64,000 bases of DNA from Copromyces sp. CBS 386.78 (GCA_030685235.1 MU839104.1:1-64000), one strand, 5' to 3'; positions 34,069-46,350 are shown, numbered from the stretch's first letter. The notes: generated from the letters alone by a model not told the origin. A program made the numbers and translations.

Positions 34069-34689
34069 TACGAAACTAACTTTATTTAACGTACTAAATT
34101 ATATAAATAGTATAACAATTTCTCTAAATCCGCTTTCTTTAACAATTATAAAGCTAAAAAACTTATTAGGGCTACCCTTTTTAACCTTTTCAAACCCCCT
34201 GCAAAAAAAAATTATAATTAATTTAACTAGACTTTCTAATAAGAATCGGCCATAGCCCTCTATATCGCCCAATAAATCCCCGGCGTTAACGAACCCAACT
34301 TCTAATTTTTAAAATTCTATAACGCAATTAGATCTTCTCCCTATAATAATTAAGTAGAAATTTATTAGCTTTAGTACAATAAAAAGATTAAAGAAGATCC
34401 TAACTTCTAAATCTCCTTCTGAATTATAGTTAAAGATTTTCGTAAAATAATAATAACGAACGCTACTTAAGGAAAAGGTCGCGCCCCCTTATTTAAAAAT
34501 ATAGCGTTTACGGCTATATTAAATAATAAGCCCGCTAAGGAGGACGCTCCTAATAATAATAAATAACCTAGCCCGGGGGTAAAGGGACGGGGAAAGGCTA
34601 TAAAGATAACCGGTAGGAAATCCGCTCTTAAAAAGAACATTAATAAAAATAAGTGCGCCTCTACCTCCTCCTTGTCCCTATTTTCGTTA

Positions 34690-34770
34690 AAAAAACCCCG
34701 ACTCCTATATAAACTTTATAAATTTTACGGCTATAAATTAGAATAATACTATTATATAAAACTATAAATA
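34690..34770 (+). pseudogene. Copia gag zinc-knuckle remnant
   Basis: LYKLYKFYGYKLE fits a CX2C-type knuckle with Cys turned to Tyr by G-to-A change, ahead of the protease. Confidence 0.5.
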
Positions 34771-34969
34771 ACCTTCGATAGCTAAATCGAATTCTTTACT
34801 ATTTAAAAACGGGTAGAAGTAAATTTAAAGAAAGATAAGTACTTTAAAGAAGCTATTAACTATTTTAAATAAACGAATAAAAATAACGAAAATTCATTCG
34901 GTCGCCGAATTAATAAAAATAATTTCTTAATACCTATTATAGATTACTATAATACCGTATACCTATTAA

Positions 34970-35230
34970 GAAATTTAGCGATCCTCGATTTAAATATAAT
35001 AATTTATATTTTTAATAAAGTTAATCAATTCGACGATTTAAATTTTATAAACCTTAATAATTATATATAGGTTAAGGATAAATATATATTTATCGAAAAA
35101 TATAATAATATTATACTAATAGTCTAAAACGATAAAGGAAGTCGCAATCTATATTTTACTAATATTACGTTAATACTAAATATAGCCTACAACTTCGTTT
35201 CCTTAAGAAAATTCGAGGAGGAGTAAATCT
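34970..35230 (+). pseudogene. Copia protease remnant
   Basis: The active-site region is decayed (AILDLN), followed by NQFDDLNFINL and AYNFVSLRKFEEE, which is the Copia protease to integrase order. Confidence 0.6.
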
Positions 35231-35579
35231 TCTAGGACTATAAAAATAGTTACTTACATTCTAGCCTTATAAACTCCCTAATTTATAATATTTATTCTTA
35301 TTACAATTAATTTATATTAAAGTATATCCCCTTATAGAATAATAATTTTAATAAATTTTCTTTTATTATATAATATTCTAACTATTTTAAATAGAAGCCC
35401 CGAAAAGGAGATCCTCTCTATTAGTATTTTCGACTTAACTACCTTAGCCTTAATACCCTCGCCAAATTTACTGAATAGATATATAGCGTTCGATTAAAAG
35501 GACTAAATCTAATCTATTGCAATTTATACGTAAAGGCTAAATTGAGGCGCTAAATACGTAAGGAGGTTCAGGATTACTT

Positions 35580-36350
35580 CGAAGGACCCGGGTTACATTT
35601 CGCTATCGACTTCTTTTTATATAAGAAAGTAAAATTCGGTAGTATAAAATACTCAAACTTAATAGTAATGATAAATCGATAATTTAAATTTATTTAAGTA
35701 TATTACTTAAATAATTAAAAAGCGGATTCTATTATCGCCTATTTAGAATCCCTATTTATAAATCTATAGACGAAATACTAAATAGTACTTCGTATCGTCG
35801 AATACAATAATAAAATAACGAATAATAAGAAAATCACCGTTTAGTTTTCTAATAAAGGAACTAATATTAAGCCCTTAGCGCCTTATATATAAATTTAAAA
35901 CAGCGGCGTAGAGCGCTTAAGGGGTATAATTAAAATTAAGGCGGTAATAATACGTTCGGGTGCGAATCTACCTTATAAACTATAATTAGAAATTATTAGA
36001 GTAGCTACGTATTTATATAACTTAATTCCTAAAGTTGAATATTATTAGAAATCCCCTAAGGAGAGATTTAAAACGTTTTATTAATTCAAAAATAGCATCG
36101 TTCTATTAGTAAATCCATTCCTAATTATTATACACTTCAAAATCTATAGTTATAAAGCCTTCGCCTTCTCTATAGGAGTAATAAAGGAGTAGAATAAAAT
36201 TATAAAATTTAAAGACCGTATATAAATTAGGTATTTAGTAAGGTATTAATTAATTAATATCTATTAGATTTAGAACCTATATATAAATACTATTATTATT
36301 ATACGAAACGTTATATTCAACGAAAACGAAGTATTTTCTAATAACATTAA
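35580..36350 (+). pseudogene. Copia integrase remnant
   Basis: FAIDFFLYKKVKFGSIKYSN, NKITNNKKIT, GVERLRG and SPKERFKTFYQF follow the Copia rve core and GKEK-type C-terminus. Confidence 0.72.
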
Positions 36351-36989
36351 AGAAATTTATAATGCCTTCAACATTTCTCTTAAAAAATTAGCTATATAAT
36401 TAAAAAAATTCTACTAAGTAGATACCGTATAAATAAATCTCCTCTAATTTAATATTATTAAGGAAGGAGTTCCTAGCCCCGTTGCCTAAAGCTTTCCAAA
36501 CGAATTGAATATACTAAGGGAAGAGGAAGAATTTAGGATATAAAATCCGTAGGCGGGTCTAGAGAATCCGTAAGGGTCTTTAGAAGAACCCCCATCAATA
36601 TTACTAATATAAAAGTCGTCGGATTTCTAGGATACGGTTTTAAATTTAAAGGATAAGGAAGAAGGGTATCTACTAACCCCTCCTAAGAGCCCAACCGCAT
36701 TCCTAATAACTGACCTCTTTTAATCTAATAAAGATTTATAACTAACTATAAATTAGTACCTTATATAGGCCGCATCCTTTATATCCGTACGAAAGAGTAA
36801 ACTAGTAAATATTTAGGGAAATAAAGTTATAAACTAAACCTTCTTAAAAAAAATAAGAGAAAGGGGAATCGAAGTTGACTCCGGCTATAACCCTAAATTA
36901 AAAATAATAAGGGAATCTATATATTACTATAAGGCAAAAAGTATATTAAAAACCTTCTATCGGTTTAACTTTCTACCCCTTCCTAATAA

Positions 36990-37910
36990 CTATAAACGAT
37001 TTAACTCTTATCCCTTTAAAAAACTCTTTAAGGAAATAGAAAAAGAATACCTAAATAAATATAAGGATTTCAAATCTTAGAAGTGGGTTAGCGCCGAAGA
37101 ACTTAAAAATAACGAAATATTTAGCTCAATATAGGTATACATCTATAAATTCGATTAAGACGGCCGTTTCCTTAAATATAAAGTATATCTAATTATATAT
37201 AGAAATTAGCAATTTAAGAATAGTATACGAAAAATATACATAGCGATTCTAATAATTAAATCGTTCTATATCCTAATAGCGATAGTAATTTACTTCAACT
37301 TCGATTTAATTTAGTACAACGTAAGGAATATATTTATAAACGTACTATTCAATAAATTAATATATATAAGACCTCCCCCTAATTATATAAGGAAAGGCTA
37401 GGTATTCCGGCTATTACGAACGTTATATAATTTACGGAAATTTCCTCTCCTCTAATAGTAAAAACTTATTAGAACTTTAATTATTACAAGCATAAATCCT
37501 CTCCCTATAAAACCTAATATCCTCGTTAAGAATAAATATTTTCTTATTTTTTTATATTAATAATATTATTATTATTTATAAGTATAGGGACTAGGAAATT
37601 ACTACCGCTAAAGGGGTAATAATTACTATAGAAAAGAAATATTAGTTAACCGGCGGAAATCCGTTAAAATAATTCCTAAATATTGAAATTATTCGAAACC
37701 GCGAGAAAAAATTAATTTAGCTCTCTTAATATAAATATATCTAGAAGATCGCCGATAAGGTAAAACGAACTAAAAAACTATATATAACCCTAATAGCTAA
37801 AGAGGAATTATTCCCTTACTAAAATAACGTTATACTATACGAAATCGTTGCGTACTAAATGAAGATCGGCTCTATCCTCTATATTACCATTATATTACAA
37901 CTAAACGTCG
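36990..37910 (+). pseudogene. Copia reverse transcriptase remnant
   Basis: Readable pieces include FINVLFNKLIYIRPPPNYI, RLLRTLYNLRKFPLL and a decayed catalytic box at about 37545-37565 (YINN for YVDD). Confidence 0.72.
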
Positions 37911-37919
37911 CCTTCCCAA

Positions 37920-38570
37920 TTTCTAAATTCATTCGATTTAATTCTAACCCTAGTCCTACTTATTATATAATAGCGGATTAAATAATCCTCTATCTTCTCG
38001 CAACTTAAAATTTCGCTTTTTAACTAAGTAATAAAGACCGTTAGGATTTCTACGTTATAATTAACTCCTTATTTATAAATAATTCCCTTAATTGTAAGAA
38101 TTTATAAACATTCGTAATATAATTATTAAGCAGCACTATCGATTAGCGTACCAATAAATAAAATACCATTATAACTTTATTAATAAAAATTAAATTACTA
38201 TCTTTAAACTAAAGTACTAAGGAAGCAATCTACGCCCGCCGCTTATTCAACGAACTTACACTAAGTTTCCTAAATTAAGAAGGGACCCCTATAGGGTACG
38301 ATAATAAATAAACAATCCGTTTTATTATAAAGGAGGGAATATAGCTCGTTACAAAATTTAAATACGTAAACGTATACAAATATTGGCTAAAGTAAATATA
38401 AAAGAGGAAATTAATTAATATAATATACGTACCGACTAAAGAATAAATCGCTAACGGGCTTACGAAGAACCTCCCTCCCGCAACTTATTTAACCTCGCTA
38501 AAATAATTAGGATTCGTTAAATTATAGCGGCTACCGATTTAATTATAGGAATTTAATAACGGAAATATCG
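37920..38570 (+). pseudogene. Copia RNase H remnant
   Basis: STKEAIYARRLFNELTLSF and YVPTKE.IANGLTK (ADGLTK motif) are typical of Copia RNase H; stops replace Gln/Trp codons. Confidence 0.75.
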
Positions 38571-38800
38571 TTATAAGGCGCCTAAAGGGTATAGAGGATT
38601 CTAGTAAAGAGGATACGGGCAACGAAACAGCGAATATATTTATTAATAGTTCTTACGAATAATAATTTGAAAGCTACCGTAATAAAAGAATAATTGGGGA
38701 TTATATTTAGGAATAATATTATTTTTAGCTAGTTTTAGAAGGATTTTAGGGCATTTTTAAGTAGATCTAGTACGGTTTGTACACTAAATTTAAAGGAGTA

Positions 38801-38966
38801 TATTAGACGGTAAGGGATATATATATATATAGTTACGGGATTGAAGAGTAGATTAGTGCGGGATTTATACTAGATGCCAGATATCGAGCCAGGTGCGGAT
38901 TAGCACAATAGAACACATACAATACAGCCACGTTGAACCCCCTACTTCCAGACCCATATTATTACA
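38801..38966 (+). repeat. Copia 3' LTR
   Basis: 166 bp. It starts TATTAG (TGTCAG in the 5' copy) and ends TATTACA. It is mutated in its first half and intact in its second half. A short purine tract (AAAGGAG) precedes it. Confidence 0.9.
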
Positions 38967-38971
38967 AAGAG
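38967..38971 (+). repeat. Target-site duplication AAGAG, right copy (Copia)
   Basis: Matches 25582-25586 and marks a sharp return to normal base composition. Confidence 0.9.
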
Positions 38972-40083
38972 ACCTTGCCGTGGATGGGTGGAGCGCGGAG
39001 CCGAGACAGAAGCTAGATCAGCGGAACACCACTACTTCGAGAACAAAACAAACATCCCGTTTCGGTCATCCGGGGCAAAGATCAAGCATGGCCAAGGAAG
39101 CTGCCAACTCTCAACAACCGAAACACCCAGCGCCCAGCGGATAGTCGAGATCTCGAAATGTAGTGTAAGGGTCAGGCGGGAATAGTGGCTCCAGTCGCCC
39201 CTAGTGGCACCGGTCCTTCACGGTCCTTGGACGCGCTCGCCGGTGGAAACCCTCGAGCTAGAATCGGACTGGCATCCGTTTTGGTGCGGCTCGGTGCGTA
39301 GTCCTCCGAAAGCCCCAGGACTAAGCATCGTAGAGTCGCATGGTGGCCCATCTCCATCGCCGCCCCTCCAATAAGCGGCACTTGCCCCTGTCCGCTTCCC
39401 AACCTTAATCTGCCCTTTTCGGGTGCGGTCCTGGAACCAAACCAAGGCCAAGACGACGCCGTTGCAACATCAAAGTGTCTGTCCGCATGTCTCGTGGTCA
39501 TCAGAGGGCTTTGTGTGTTGCCCGTCGAGCTCGTTCCGCACTTCCACAATCCTACGACCCTGTGTATCCAACCTAGTGGACCAGGCCATCCTCCGCGTCC
39601 ACCGTCTTCGGCCTTGCGCTTGCCCCCCTCCGCAAGCCAAGATGGTCATGCCGCCGGCCCCCTTTCCCTCAGCATGAGGCTACGCACGCTGTGGGCCTTC
39701 GCGAAGCCTGGCGCGCGCGTCGAGGTCCTCCACTCTCCTGGGCGCCAGCTCGGGAGATGGGAGCGATATTTCCGCTTCAGGAACTTGGTTGTGACGGGCC
39801 GTGAGCCGAACCCACAACGTCCTGGTCGCCTCTCACTCTGACCTACTGACCTTGCCGAAATCCACACAGGCATTCCTCCCGCAGAGCCGACCGCCACTCG
39901 GAGCCTGGGACGCCTTCACGGAACTGGCATGGCAAACGAATCAGAAGAAGGAGATGTCTGGGCCCAAATCTTTTCGACTTCCAGATCTATATAACCTGGC
40001 GATTCAACACCTCTTCAGACTCCTTTCGATCTCGCAACCATCATCCTCAAGCACGCCTTTCAGCCTTCAGCCTCATCTTCACC
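38972..40083 (+). promoter_or_regulatory. cbh-1 upstream region between transposon and gene
   Basis: About 1.1 kb of normal-composition DNA with no supported gene. Motifs fitting the carbon-repressor consensus SYGGRG are present, for example CCGGGG near 39070 and, on the minus strand, CTGGGG near 39315. This is consistent with the known carbon control of cellulase genes, but short motifs occur by chance. Confidence 0.45.
39988..39994 (+). promoter_or_regulatory. TATA box of cbh-1
   Basis: TATATAA lies 90 bp before the ATG at 40084, fitting a highly expressed secreted-enzyme gene. Confidence 0.65.
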
Positions 40084-41721
40084 ATGCTCGCCAAGTTCGC
40101 TGCCCTCGCGGCCCTTGTGGCCTCTGCCAACGCCCAGGCTGTCTGCTCTCTCACTGCTGAGACCCACCCCTCTCTCAACTGGTCCAAGTGCACTTCTTCC
40201 GGATGCACCAACGTCGCCGGCTCCGTCACCATTGATGCCAACTGGCGCTGGACTCACACTATTTCCGGCAGCACCAACTGCTACAACGGCAATAAGTGGG
40301 ATACCACCCTCTGCAGCACCAACGCCGACTGCGCTACTAAGTGCTGCGTTGACGGCGCTGAGTACTCTTCTACCTATGGTATTCAGACCAGCGGCAACTC
40401 GCTCAGCCTTCAGTTCGTCACCAAGGGCCAGTACTCGACCAACATTGGTTCCCGTACTTACCTCATGAACGGTGCCGATTCTTACCAGGGTACGTGATGA
40501 TCCCCTTCCATTCCCCGAATACACAATGGCCAACAACGACTGTCTCTAGGCTTCGAGCTCCTCGGCAACGAGTTCACCTTCGATGTCGATGTGTCCGGCA
40601 CCGGCTGCGGTCTCAACGGCGCCCTCTACTTTGTCTCGATGGATCTTGATGGTGGCAAGTCCAAGTACTCCACCAACAAGGCTGGTGCCAAGTACGGTAC
40701 CGGTTACTGCGACGCTCAGTGCCCCCGTGATCTCAAGTACATCAACGGGATTGGTAACGTTGAGGGCTGGACCTCCTCAACCAACGATGCTAACGCTGGT
40801 ATTGGTAACCACGGTACTTGCTGCTCTGAGATGGATATCTGGGAGGCCAACAAGGTCTCGACCGCCTTCACTCCCCACCCCTGCACCACCATCGAGCAGC
40901 ACATGTGCGAGGGTAACTCGTGCGGTGGTACCTACTCCACTGACCGCTATGGCGGTACCTGCGATGCCGATGGTTGCGACTTCAACTCTTACCGCATGGG
41001 CAACACCACCTTCTACGGTGAGGGCAAGACCGTCGACACGCGCTCCAAGTTCACCGTCGTCACCCAGTTCATCAAGGACTCCGCTGGCGATCTTGCTGAG
41101 ATCAAGCGTTTCTACGTCCAGAACGGCAAGGTCATTGAGAACTCCCAGTCCAACATTGCTGGTGTCTCTGGCAACTCCATCACCCAGTCTTTCTGCAATG
41201 CTCAGAAGACTGCTTTCGGCGATGTCGGCGACTTCAACACCAAGGGTGGCCTGAAGCAGATGGGCAAGGCCCTCGCCAAGCCCATGGTCCTTGTCATGTC
41301 CATCTGGGACGACCATGCCGCCAACATGCTCTGGCTCGACTCCACCTACCCTGTTCAGGGTGGCAACCCCGGCGCTTACCGTGGCGAGTGCCCTACCACC
41401 TCGGGTGTCCCCGCCGAGGTTGAGGCCAGCGCCCCCAACTCCAAGGTCATCTACTCCAACATCAAGTTCGGCCCCATCGGCTCTACCTTCTCCGGTGGCT
41501 CTTCCGGCACCAACCCTTCCAGCTCCGTCAAGCCCGTCACCTCGACTGCCAAGTCCACCTCGACTGCTAAGCCTTCCACCACCTCTACTGCCTCCAACCC
41601 CAGCGGTACCGGTGCTGCTCACTGGGCCCAGTGCGGCGGTATCGGCTTCTCCGGCCCCACCACTTGCCAGAGCCCTTACACTTGCCAGAAGATTAACGAC
41701 TACTACTCCCAGTGCTTGTAA
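40084..41721 (+). CDS. cbh-1: Cellobiohydrolase I, GH7 with C-terminal CBM1
   Basis: Two exons (40084-40489, 40550-41721) with a 60-nt intron (GTACGT...TCTAG) give 525 residues. The enzyme cuts cellobiose from the reducing ends of cellulose, outside the cell. A 17-residue signal peptide ([17 protein letters not shown]) leads to a GH7 catalytic domain (about 18-455) rich in disulfide cysteines. The catalytic E-x-D-x-x-E motif (EMDIWE) falls at precursor residues 229, 231 and 234. Minus the signal peptide this is 212, 214 and 217, the same numbers as Trichoderma Cel7A. A Ser/Thr/Pro linker is followed by a CBM1 ([16 protein letters not shown] to the final CL) that binds cellulose. From memory the protein is very close to Neurospora crassa CBH-1. 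It sits 1.1 kb from a RIP-mutated transposon island, yet its own codons show no RIP. Confidence 0.97.
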
Positions 41722-42378
41722 ATCGCTTGCCAGGATTGGTAGCCTTTCGATCGCCGGCCGGTCATCATCGGCAGCATGGTGAACCCCCGCGACTGAGCGT
41801 GCAAAGAAAGACGAGGGCAAGCCAGGACTTTTGACGAAAGGGTTTTAACGCTTGAGGAATGATAATGGTTCGACAAGACAAAACCGAGGGTTCTACAGTA
41901 CCTCGACTTCAAGTACATATTAGCGTGTTTTGCATTCTTCTACTACCATCTTGTACATAGTTTTGCCTCTTTGACCTTTGGGTCGTTGGCAGTATATATT
42001 TCATGCATTTGTTCATAATCTTGTTCCTCTTCGCTCGTGGCTTGCAAGCTCTTCTTCACCTGTGACATGTTCCTTCAAGCTTAACTCTGAACTGAGTTGT
42101 CCTGCAAAAGACATTGAAGTCTTCAAGAAGGAAACCATCGAACAGGCACAAAATGATTCGTTAAGCATCCCGGCCGGCAAGGTAAACAAGCCCACCGCCC
42201 GTATAAGCCGTGTAAGTCCATTGGTCAAAATTAGCAAGCCACACCCAAGCTTTCTTTTGTCTCAAAGCCCTCGTCCCCACCACCGCTCCACAACACCAAC
42301 AAAAATTGTTGCTTGATGAACACGATTCCCCTTGCTGGGAATCAACCAAGGAAGGAAATCCATACTTTGTTCATTGAA
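41722..42378. other. cbh-1 3' region and tRNA 5' flank
   Basis: Holds the cbh-1 3' UTR; no other feature recognised. Confidence 0.4.
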
Positions 42379-42470
42379 TCGGGTATGGTGTAGCGGTAAC
42401 ATCGTTGACTCTCACTTCTCCAGAAGTGTCTGCCTTCTCAACAGCCCCGGGTTCGACTCCCGGTATCCGA
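42379..42470 (+). tRNA. tRNA-Glu(CUC) with 22-nt intron
   Basis: The acceptor TCGGGTA pairs with TATCCGA, the anticodon stem GTTGA with TCAAC, and the T arm is CCGGG-TTCGACT-CCCGG. The anticodon CTC is at 42411-42413. A 22-nt intron (42415-42436) lies one base 3' of the anticodon; the spliced length is 70 nt. T-runs follow at about 42508. Confidence 0.93.
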
Positions 42471-43731
42471 GTGATAACGATCAATCATCTCATAGAGTAC
42501 TTCCTCTCTTTTTTTTCTTTTTTCTCGCATTCTTTCTTCTCCCTGTTCAGGTTCCTTGTCACTCCTAGTTTCCCATTTTTGTTTCTTTTCCTTCTTTCTG
42601 CACTCTTCTCTTTTTCTCTCGGTGACGGGCTCGGTGTGAGCAAGATTCCGGTGGCGACAGCGGCAGCATTTATCTGCCCCTCTGCCCTAGTTTTGATAGA
42701 AAGGAGGAGCAATAGAGTTGGGCTGTTCTTTCCTATTTTAACCTTCCGTTAAGGTCAGGCGCTCGACAAATGACAATTACTTCAAGTTGCGTTGCTTTTT
42801 TTCCCCTCGACCTCATCATCTCTGCTTCATCACACCACGCTGCACCACGTCCTCGGATTGCGAACAAAGTTGATTGCCCAAACAGCACCGAATACACAAG
42901 GCCAAAGACCGCCCATCATGCCATCAGACCTTTCTTTTTGGCTTCTCTTTCTATTCAAACTCCTGTTCTTCAACACCTCCAGAACCACACCCCCTGAGGT
43001 TCTATCACCCACCTTCGCAACCTCATGCACTCCTCTAATCTTCCTCCATACGTGGATGATGCATTACCCAGATACGAGAAAGGCTAATATGTATATGGCG
43101 GGCGAGACGGGGGATATGTGGGATACGTGAATGAAGCATTACAGCATGTTAAATATCATGTCGAACATTCATGAGTTTTTGCTTGAGGGGCTATTTAGGA
43201 GGATAAATGATGAAGAGGTGGTGGAAGGACAAGAGGATAGGGAGGTTGGACAGTTGGTAGTGCAGGATGACTTGCTGGATGGCGAGTGAGCAATGGGTCA
43301 CCTGGCATTGGACCAGGTACTCGGGTTGATGGTGTTGTCTAATATCGTTCCTTGTATCGATAACTGCCATTACCCGTGTTGAGAAGTGCAAGATGCGATA
43401 ACATGCGAGCACGATGGGAATTTGAAAGCCGTTTTGTTGTACGCTCGTCTTGTTCAGGTACTTGGAGGGATACCGGCGACGTTAAACCTATCACTATCCT
43501 CACCGATACATTGCCGATACACGCCGGCAGATCTTGGGTGATGGTATGATCTGACGATATATCGACGAAGAGAATAATGAGTTCAATGTCGCCTACCTGT
43601 TTCTTCGTCCGATTGCCTTCTATTTGGGGCAATGGCTGACGTGTCAACATGCTGCTATCCAAACCCGCTTTCTGGTTGTAGACCGCCCAAGAAACCATCA
43701 GACGATTTATCATCCTCATCCTCCGGGAACA
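42471..43731. other. Gene-poor stretch
   Basis: T-rich tracts follow the tRNA. Several short frames lack motifs; no supported gene. The right end is the 3' flank of the MFS transporter. Confidence 0.4.
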
Positions 43732-45547
43732 TCATTGTTCCTTCTTACGGTCATCATTGCCGTTTCGGGCGTTAGACACGTTTTCCAAATCGTCACCACG
43801 TTGACCATCGTCCTCGTAACCACCAACTGCACCGGCTTCTTCGAGTGCTTCTTCTGTTGGTGTCTCGCTTTTCTTGGGCGGTAAATCATCCCTTCGGAAT
43901 TTCCACCCCCCTGACCAGCCGATCCATCCCTGTTCTCTTGGTCCTCGGACAAGACATACTACCAGCGCAAACCCGCCAAAGGCAACTATCTTGTGTCAGC
44001 GCTCACTCACCAAGTTCAGGGACAGAAAGCCAATACTCACTCCCACAAGCACCACTATATACCCAGCCCCCCTGAGCATAAAGCCTATTCCCCACCGCCG
44101 TGCCCGTCAACTGCCCAGCAAAGCTGACCACCATATACGCCGTATTAACGCGATTCCTCTTCAACGGCTGGATGCCGTAAATCGAGCTCCTCATCGCGAT
44201 CTGCGTAAACTGTCCGCCCAAATCAATCATAATAGCCTGCACCACTGGCCCGGCCACGTTAAAGCTGCCTACCGACGTGCCGACCACCACGCCCAACGTC
44301 TCGACCACCAAACCCATGATCGCCGACACAAGTGGCACCAACCGATCGATAATCAACCTTGAGTAAATCGGCGCGCAAACAATCACCACCACGCCAATTA
44401 AGCCAAACAGTCCGATAACCACCTGCGAGTACTCATACGGCGGACTGCTCAACAAAAAGCTCAGCGTCGTCCAGTAACTCGTGAAAATGCCGCTGTGCAA
44501 AAACGCCACCAGCGCGGCCTGCAAAAGCAACGGCTCGGTGGCCAGCAGCTGCGCAATCTGCCACGGCATCTTGAAGTAGTTGAACCTGGTGTCGGGGTTC
44601 TTGGAGGGGTAATCGGGCATCCAGATGTAGAGCAGGGCAAAGACGAGCCATTGCACGCCCAAGCCGAACCAGTAGATGTTGCGCCACGAAGTGAAGTTGG
44701 CTAGGACTCCCGCGAGGGTGCGGGCGAGGAGGACGCCGAGCGAGAGGCCCGAGACGATGACGGCTAGGGAAGAGGCGCGGCGCGCGGGAGGGGCCAGGTC
44801 GCCGACTAAGGGCAGCATGAGTTGGGGGGTGACGGTGGTGGCGCCGCAGAGGAAGGAGATGGCGGAGAAGGACGGGAAGGAGGTTGTTAGGCAGAGGGGG
44901 ATCCACTGTGGTGATGGGAGGAGGAGGAGGTGTTAGTGAGGGTGAATGTAGGAGACGGGTTGGTGTGGAAAGGGGCGGAAAGACGTACCAAAGTCGCAGT
45001 AAATGCTATCAACCCAAGTATGAACGGTCGTCTCGGGAAGATGTCACCCAGCGGACAGATGAACAGCAACCCGCTGCAATAGCCGGCTTGCATCAGGGTG
45101 GCGACCGAGGAGGCCCTTTCGAAGGTGACATGGAAGGTCTCTGCGATCTTGTTTAGGACGGCTTGGTTGTAGTACAGGTTGGATACGGTGAAGCAGGATG
45201 CCTGGTGGTGCGGGAGCTTGTTAGTTTTGTTTTTGGACACTGGATATTCTGATGTGAAGAACACAACTCACAAACCCGAATAGCATGTTCATCCAGATGG
45301 TAAACTTGGGAGGGTTGGCGGGGTCATACCTAGCCGCTTTGGGCTTCCAGTGCCAGAGTGTTTGGAGTTGCGTCTTGGTTGTTGAGGATTCGTCCACGCC
45401 GTCTACTTGGGCGACTTGGGGTAATGATATCCCTGATGACTGGGCATCTGCGTCTGTATCCAACACCGGGGGCTTTTCCTTGAAGCGATGATTATTATCG
45501 TTGGTGTTGGATGTCAAAGGTTGCGCATCATTTTGATGCCGAGACAT
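43732..45547 (-). CDS. Major facilitator superfamily transporter
   Basis: Four exons (45547-45272, 45201-44989, 44905-44041, 43985-43732) join in phase into 535 residues. The introns are 70, 83 and 55 nt, each with GT-AG ends, and CTAAC or CTGAC branch sites are visible. The N-terminus is a long polar cytoplasmic segment (about 80 residues). Multiple hydrophobic helices follow, with the MFS signature loop between helices 2 and 3 (PLGDIFPRRPFILG). Later segments include WRNIYWFGLGVQWLVFALLY and GLFGLIGVVVIVCAPIYSRL. The C-terminal exon adds the last helix (AFGGFALVVCLVRGP) and a charged, acidic tail. The layout fits a plasma-membrane proton-coupled carrier of the MFS_1 type. The substrate cannot be told, and it stands alone, with no cluster genes that would suggest a metabolite. 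Confidence 0.88.
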
Positions 45548-46350
45548 TGTCTGATGTATATCGCCGAGCTACACTCGACTTTTAATCGGCCGAATTGAAT
45601 AGGGGCAACTTGGAAAAGAGAGGAAAAAGGAAAAGTGCTTCCGCCCAGCCCTAGACGCTACCCAAGTTTCCGTGACAACTCCGTCAGGGGAGCAATGTTG
45701 TCACTGCAGAACTGGTGAAGCACAGCATCGCGTCTTCCGAGATCAGAAAGAGTAGAGAAGACTGACGTCGTCGGCGTTTGTTTGTTTCCGGGCTCGGGGA
45801 GATCCATGGGGGATTTGGGGTTGTCAGGGGCACTGCAGCTTCTTGCAGGGGTTTGCTGTGCGGGGGAGGGGGAGCGGCCGAACGCGGCAGTTAGTTCTCG
45901 TTAAGCCGGTGATATTCCGGGAATATGATAGCCTTTTTTTTTTTCTTTTTTTTTTTTTTCTTCCTCCCTCAATCCAATAATTTGGAAGCTCTGCTCTTAC
46001 GCGAAACACGTTGCCGGAATGAATTGGGGATATCCCGCCCAACTGTTCTCAGTCCCTTCAAATTAGAAGCATCATTCACTCGATAAATCCGAGACGGAGC
46101 AACCTCGCCAAATTGGGTCTCATCACTGGTTGTGCTTGAATTGCATGCCGACGGCAGCGCAATGACGCCAAAGTGCAGACCGCGTGTTTCTGTTCCTCGG
46201 CTTCTCAACATCAACACCAAACATCACTTGTCCACCGTGCTGAAGACCTCTCGCAAGACCTCGGAACCTCCAAGTGACTCGGAAGCGGGAACAGCCAAAT
46301 CATTACAATGCCATCTTCATTGACTAACTCCTAACAGACAACCAACCAAC
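45548..46350. other. Intergenic with poly-T tract
   Basis: Promoter side of the MFS gene and 3' flank of the phosphatase. A long T tract with one C stands at about 45934-45960. No gene recognised. Confidence 0.45.

Larger units (their letters stand above)
25587..38966 (+). mobile_element. Ty1/Copia LTR retrotransposon, RIP-mutated, carrying a nested Gypsy element
   Basis: Paired 166-bp LTRs (25587-25752, 38801-38966) and a 5-bp AAGAG target duplication define the element. Without the nested insert it is about 5.5 kb, a normal Copia length. Internal Copia order is readable in the decayed + frame: zinc-knuckle-like gag end, protease, integrase, reverse transcriptase, RNase H. That order (integrase before RT) is diagnostic of Copia. 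Stops come mostly from TAG/TAA where CAG/CAA/TGG would be expected, and CA and TG dinucleotides are nearly gone, as RIP leaves them. The Gypsy element inserted 469 bp after the 5' LTR. No part can encode protein now. Confidence 0.9.

Noticed and set aside
34058..34255. Short open frame at the Gypsy/Copia junction
   Set aside because: It crosses the 3' LTR end and target duplication, so it is an accidental fusion of decayed sequence.
39172..39549. Minus-strand frame in the cbh-1 upstream region
   Set aside because: Two different frames overlap here without motifs, and the region fits a promoter.
40777..41820. Long minus-strand frame opposite cbh-1 (347 codons)
   Set aside because: It is a shadow of the strongly biased third-codon C/G of cbh-1, with Gly/Val/Ala-rich low-complexity composition.
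45934..45960. Poly-T tract as a possible Pol III terminator
   Set aside because: No RNA gene precedes it; it is a simple low-complexity tract.
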